This document shows positions 6,106 to 7,666 of a DNA stretch of 7,666 nucleotides, piece after piece. The translations under genes were made by a program, and so were the position numbers. The notes beneath the pieces were generated by a model that saw only the letters and a list, made by a program, of their open reading frames with translations, did not search any database and had not been told where the DNA came from. Every line of letters begins with the position of its first letter. Position 1 is the stretch's first letter. The DNA lies in NCBI GenBank assembly GCA_022866645.1, contig JALHUQ010000042.1:1-7666 (forward strand), given 5' to 3'. The stretch is from Woeseiaceae bacterium (GTDB lineage Bacteria; Pseudomonadota; Gammaproteobacteria; Steroidobacterales; Woeseiaceae).

Positions 6106-7666
6106 CTATCCCCTCTCGGCAGCAAGCGTGCTGCTCGCAAGCTCGGCATCGATGCTGCAAACCGCATCGTAATGAGTCAGGTGAACCTTCCCGGTCAACT
6201 CGTCCAGGAAGTGCGAGCGCTGCAGGCGATCCATGACTGGGCCCTTCACTTCCGACAGGTGCAAAAATATTCCGCCGTCCTTAAGCCGGTGATTGATCGC
6301 CTCGAGACTTTCCAGAGCCGAGGCATCAATCGTGTTCACCGCCGGACATTCAAGGATGACGTGGCGGACCGCCGGGTTGGCTGCAACCGCTTCGTTGATG
6401 TACTCCTCAATGAAGCGCGCGTTCGGAAAATAGAAACTGGCATCCACCCGCAGCGACAGGATCTCGGGCGAGGTAACGACCTTGTGACGAAGCACGTTAC
6501 GGAAGTTCATCGTGCCCGGTAGCTGGCCCACGACCGCCACATGCGGCTTCGACGTCTGGTAGAGGTGCAGGAAAATCGAGAGCCCCACACCGGTAATCAA
6601 ACCTGCCTCCACGCCCTCGATCAAGGTGACGACGATCGTGCCAATCATCGCCGCGCCATCGGCTCGGGAGTAATGCCATATGTGTCTGATTGCGCCGAGG
6701 TCCACGAGCGACATGACAGCAACGATGATGATGGCGGCGAGAGTCGCCTTCGGCAAAAAAAACAGCAGCGGCGTAAGAAACAACGCGACAAGTGCAATGC
6801 CAACGGCCGTGAAGGCACCAGCAGCGGGCGTTTCAGCGCCGGCGTTGAAGTTCACGATCGAGCGAGAGATGCCACCGGAAACGGGAAATCCTCCCGACAG
6901 GCCCGCGCCGATGTTCGCGGCGCCCAAGGCAATCAATTCCTGGTCGGGATCCACACGCTGGCGACGCTTGGCGGCGAGTGTCAGGGCGACCGAGATGGAC
7001 TCCACATAACCAACAATGGAGATCAGCAGCGCGGGAACAAGAAGTGCCATCCAGAGCCCCATCTCAAACGGTGGCAGGGCGAGACTTGGTAAGCCCTTGG
7101 GAACCATGCCGACGATGCTGACGCCGCGATCCGAAAGTCCGAAACCCCAGGCCGCAAGAGTCGTCGCGGCGATAGCCCCGACCGGACCGACCTTCGCCAG
7201 CGTGTCGGCCGTACGTTCAGCAACCCCGAACCGACACAGCAAGGGCTTGAGACCTTGGCGCACGCAGAGGAGAAATACCAGCGATCCCAAACCGATCGCT
7301 GCCGTATAGGGATTGATATGGCCAAAATTGGGCAGCATGGTCTTGACGATAGCCACGAAATTTTCGCCGTGCGCGTGGATACCGAGTACCGGGCCGAGCT
7401 GTCCCGCCGCGATCTGGATGCCCGAGGCAGTGATGAAGCCCGCGATGACCGGGTGACTGAGAAAGTTTGCGAGAAATCCCAGCCGCAACAGACCCATGGC
7501 AAGCAGCAACAGGCCGGAGATAATCGCCAGCGCGATGGCTGCCCCGAGATACTCCGGGCTTCCCTGCGAAGCGACCTTGCCCACGGCAGCGGCGGTCATC
7601 AGGCTGGCCACCGCGACCGGCCCAACCGCGAGCGTTCGCGAGGTGCCGAAAATTGCATAGAGCAGC
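6106..7666 (-). CDS. SulP-family anion transporter with C-terminal STAS domain (5' end outside the window)
   Basis: The frame is open to the window edge, so the visible 519 residues lack perhaps the first 50-60 of a protein that usually has about 560-580. The GTG at 7611 is internal: the frame upstream of it reads LLYAIFGTSRTLAVGPVAVA, a typical SulP TM segment. Further hallmarks are NFLSHPVIAGFITASGIQIA (visible residues 67-86), YVESISVALTLAAKRRQ (220-236) and the Gly-rich ALGAANIGAGLSGGFPVSGG (246-265) with SRSIVNFNAGAETP. A series of membrane segments follows, ending near HLYQTSKPHVAVVG (367-380). The C-terminal ~115 residues form a cytosolic STAS domain (LSLRVDASFYFPNARFIEEY; NTIDASALESLEAI at about 444-457). 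SulP proteins move sulfate, bicarbonate, dicarboxylates or other anions across the inner membrane. The substrate cannot be read from the sequence, and no sulfur-assimilation or carbonic-anhydrase gene is seen next to it. Confidence 0.93.
   Translation of the reverse strand, partial: LLYAIFGTSRTLAVGPVAVASLMTAAAVGKVASQGSPEYLGAAIALAIISGLLLLAMGLLRLGFLANFLSHPVIAGFITASGIQIAAGQLGPVLGIHAHGENFVAIVKTMLPNFGHINPYTAAIGLGSLVFLLCVRQGLKPLLCRFGVAERTADTLAKVGPVGAIAATTLAAWGFGLSDRGVSIVGMVPKGLPSLALPPFEMGLWMALLVPALLISIVGYVESISVALTLAAKRRQRVDPDQELIALGAANIGAGLSGGFPVSGGISRSIVNFNAGAETPAAGAFTAVGIALVALFLTPLLFFLPKATLAAIIIVAVMSLVDLGAIRHIWHYSRADGAAMIGTIVVTLIEGVEAGLITGVGLSIFLHLYQTSKPHVAVVGQLPGTMNFRNVLRHKVVTSPEILSLRVDASFYFPNARFIEEYINEAVAANPAVRHVILECPAVNTIDASALESLEAINHRLKDGGIFLHLSEVKGPVMDRLQRSHFLDELTGKVHLTHYDAVCSIDAELASSTLAAERG

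Noticed and set aside
5847..6167. Minus-strand ORF of 106 codons overlapping the end of the SulP gene
   Set aside because: Its first part is an out-of-frame shadow of the SulP C-terminus, its composition (Arg/Gly/Ser rich, no domain) is not gene-like, and the overlapping pseudogene frame carries recognisable family motifs instead.
6541..7092. Plus-strand 183-codon ORF opposite the SulP gene
   Set aside because: Same reason: antisense shadow of a membrane protein with an Arg/Asp/Gly-rich, low-information composition.

Overview
The window looks like chromosomal DNA of a Gram-negative proteobacterium, most likely a gammaproteobacterium. The reasons are an outer-membrane beta-barrel protein ending in Phe, a twin-arginine (Tat) signal on an oxidoreductase, moderately high GC, and Shine-Dalgarno led ATG/GTG starts. 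I infer an uncultured or marine lineage but cannot name a genus. No rRNA, tRNA, CRISPR array, insertion sequence or phage gene was seen.

Layout. The plus strand carries the 3' end of an aldehyde dehydrogenase of the succinate-semialdehyde dehydrogenase type (1-441) and, 71 bp later, a Tat-exported FAD-linked oxidase of the berberine-bridge-enzyme-like family (522-2021). All later genes are on the minus strand. They are a patatin-like/RssA-type serine hydrolase (2980-2060), an NCS1-family nucleobase/allantoin/hydantoin-type permease (4551-3085), an outer-membrane beta-barrel protein (5673-4837) and the 3' part of a SulP anion transporter with a STAS domain (window edge to 6106).

Two further elements are easy to miss. 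A 56-residue single-pass membrane protein (4718-4548) lies directly upstream of the NCS1 permease, and its stop codon overlaps the permease start in an ATGA arrangement. The permease has no clear ribosome site of its own, so the two are probably translationally coupled and may form a transporter plus small accessory subunit. Between the beta-barrel gene and the SulP gene (5722-5965) lie two pieces in different frames. They resemble the conserved N- and C-terminal segments of a glycine-zipper family envelope protein, but the zipper between them is missing. I read this as a decayed gene.

How the genes work together. The 4718-3085 pair is a convincing translational unit. The aldehyde dehydrogenase and FAD oxidase may be co-transcribed, but one is cytosolic and the other periplasmic, so a shared pathway is only possible. 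The rest is a run of envelope and transport genes with no obvious common substrate. The plus- and minus-strand blocks converge at 2021/2060 with a 38-bp gap and no recognisable intrinsic terminator.
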